A stretch of DNA of 6,004 bases, from NCBI GenBank assembly GCA_030037575.1, contig JASHRB010000464.1, positions 1 through 6,004 on the forward strand, given 5' to 3'. The notes under the pieces were generated by a model, which saw nothing but the letters and a program-made list of their open reading frames with translations, ran no database searches and was not told the origin of the DNA. The position numbers and the translations under genes were made by a program. The first letter of the stretch is position 1. Every line of letters begins with the position of its first letter. Of this stretch, positions 5,997 to 6,004 are shown piece by piece. The DNA is from Candidatus Sulfotelmatobacter sp. Its GTDB lineage: Bacteria > Acidobacteriota > Terriglobia > Terriglobales > Acidobacteriaceae.

Positions 5997-6002
5997 TATA
6001 CT
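5997..6002 (+). promoter_or_regulatory. possible rightward -10 element at window edge
   Basis: TATACT within GTTGTATACTTG, one mismatch from the TATAAT consensus. It could serve a rightward gene starting beyond the window. No clear -35 is seen 16-18 bases upstream, where CTGCCT lies. It mirrors the GTATACT on the reverse strand upstream of galT. Confidence 0.25.
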
Positions 6003-6004
6003 TG

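Larger units (their letters stand above)
5667..6004. other. intergenic region without a convincing gene
   Basis: These 338 bases from the galT start to the window edge contain no frame with recognisable protein character. Frames of 77-81 codons exist on both strands (5659-5892 reverse, 5681-5926 forward), but they are rich in Arg, Ser and Pro and resemble nothing known to me. The stretch holds the galT ribosome binding site and possible -10 element. It also has a short direct repeat of GCAACTT (5836-5842 and 5845-5851), a degenerate hairpin-like unit near 5870-5895, two tandem hairpins (5915-5961) and a possible rightward -10 at 5997-6002. Confidence 0.6.

Overview
The window holds conserved housekeeping genes of a GC-rich bacterium. 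The order of genes, the wording of the proteins (for example the TsaD start ILGIESSCDET) and hairpin-rich intergenic repeats fit an Acidobacteriota-type genome. That placement is an impression from sequence style, not from a search. No phage, insertion sequence, CRISPR array, rRNA or tRNA gene was seen.

Layout from left to right. The first 68 bases are the 5' end of a leftward tsaD, which makes the t6A modification of tRNA. A 72-base divergent spacer separates it from a rightward CCA-adding-type tRNA nucleotidyltransferase with an HD domain (141-1508). Next comes a short DUF721/DciA-like gene (about 1609-1890). A spacer of about 200 bases carrying one copy of a dispersed repeat follows, then gatC (2093-2431) and gatA (2487-3938), two of the three subunits of the Asp/Glu-tRNA amidotransferase. 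gatA meets a leftward FmdE-family gene (3923-4504) tail to tail with a 16-base overlap. Upstream of fmdE is a 121-base spacer with the second repeat copy, then a leftward galT-like gene (4626-5666). The last 338 bases (5667-6004) hold no convincing gene. They contain the probable galT promoter, two tandem GC-rich hairpins and a possible -10 element at the right edge.

How the genes relate: tsaD, the CCA enzyme and gatCA all act on tRNA (anticodon-loop modification, 3' end maturation, and conversion of mischarged tRNA). The DciA-like protein points to loading of the replicative helicase. FmdE and GalT are metabolic and have no clear link to the tRNA genes. Several starts are revised here from ribosome-binding-site position and family N-termini. 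The DciA-like gene probably uses TTG at 1609, galT probably uses GTG at 5666, and gatC and gatA use ATG at 2093 and 2487.

I found no convincing undescribed multi-gene system. The points most worth following up are the intergenic repeat family, the tandem hairpins, the FmdE homologue in a non-methanogen setting, and the substrate of the two-CxxC GalT-like enzyme.
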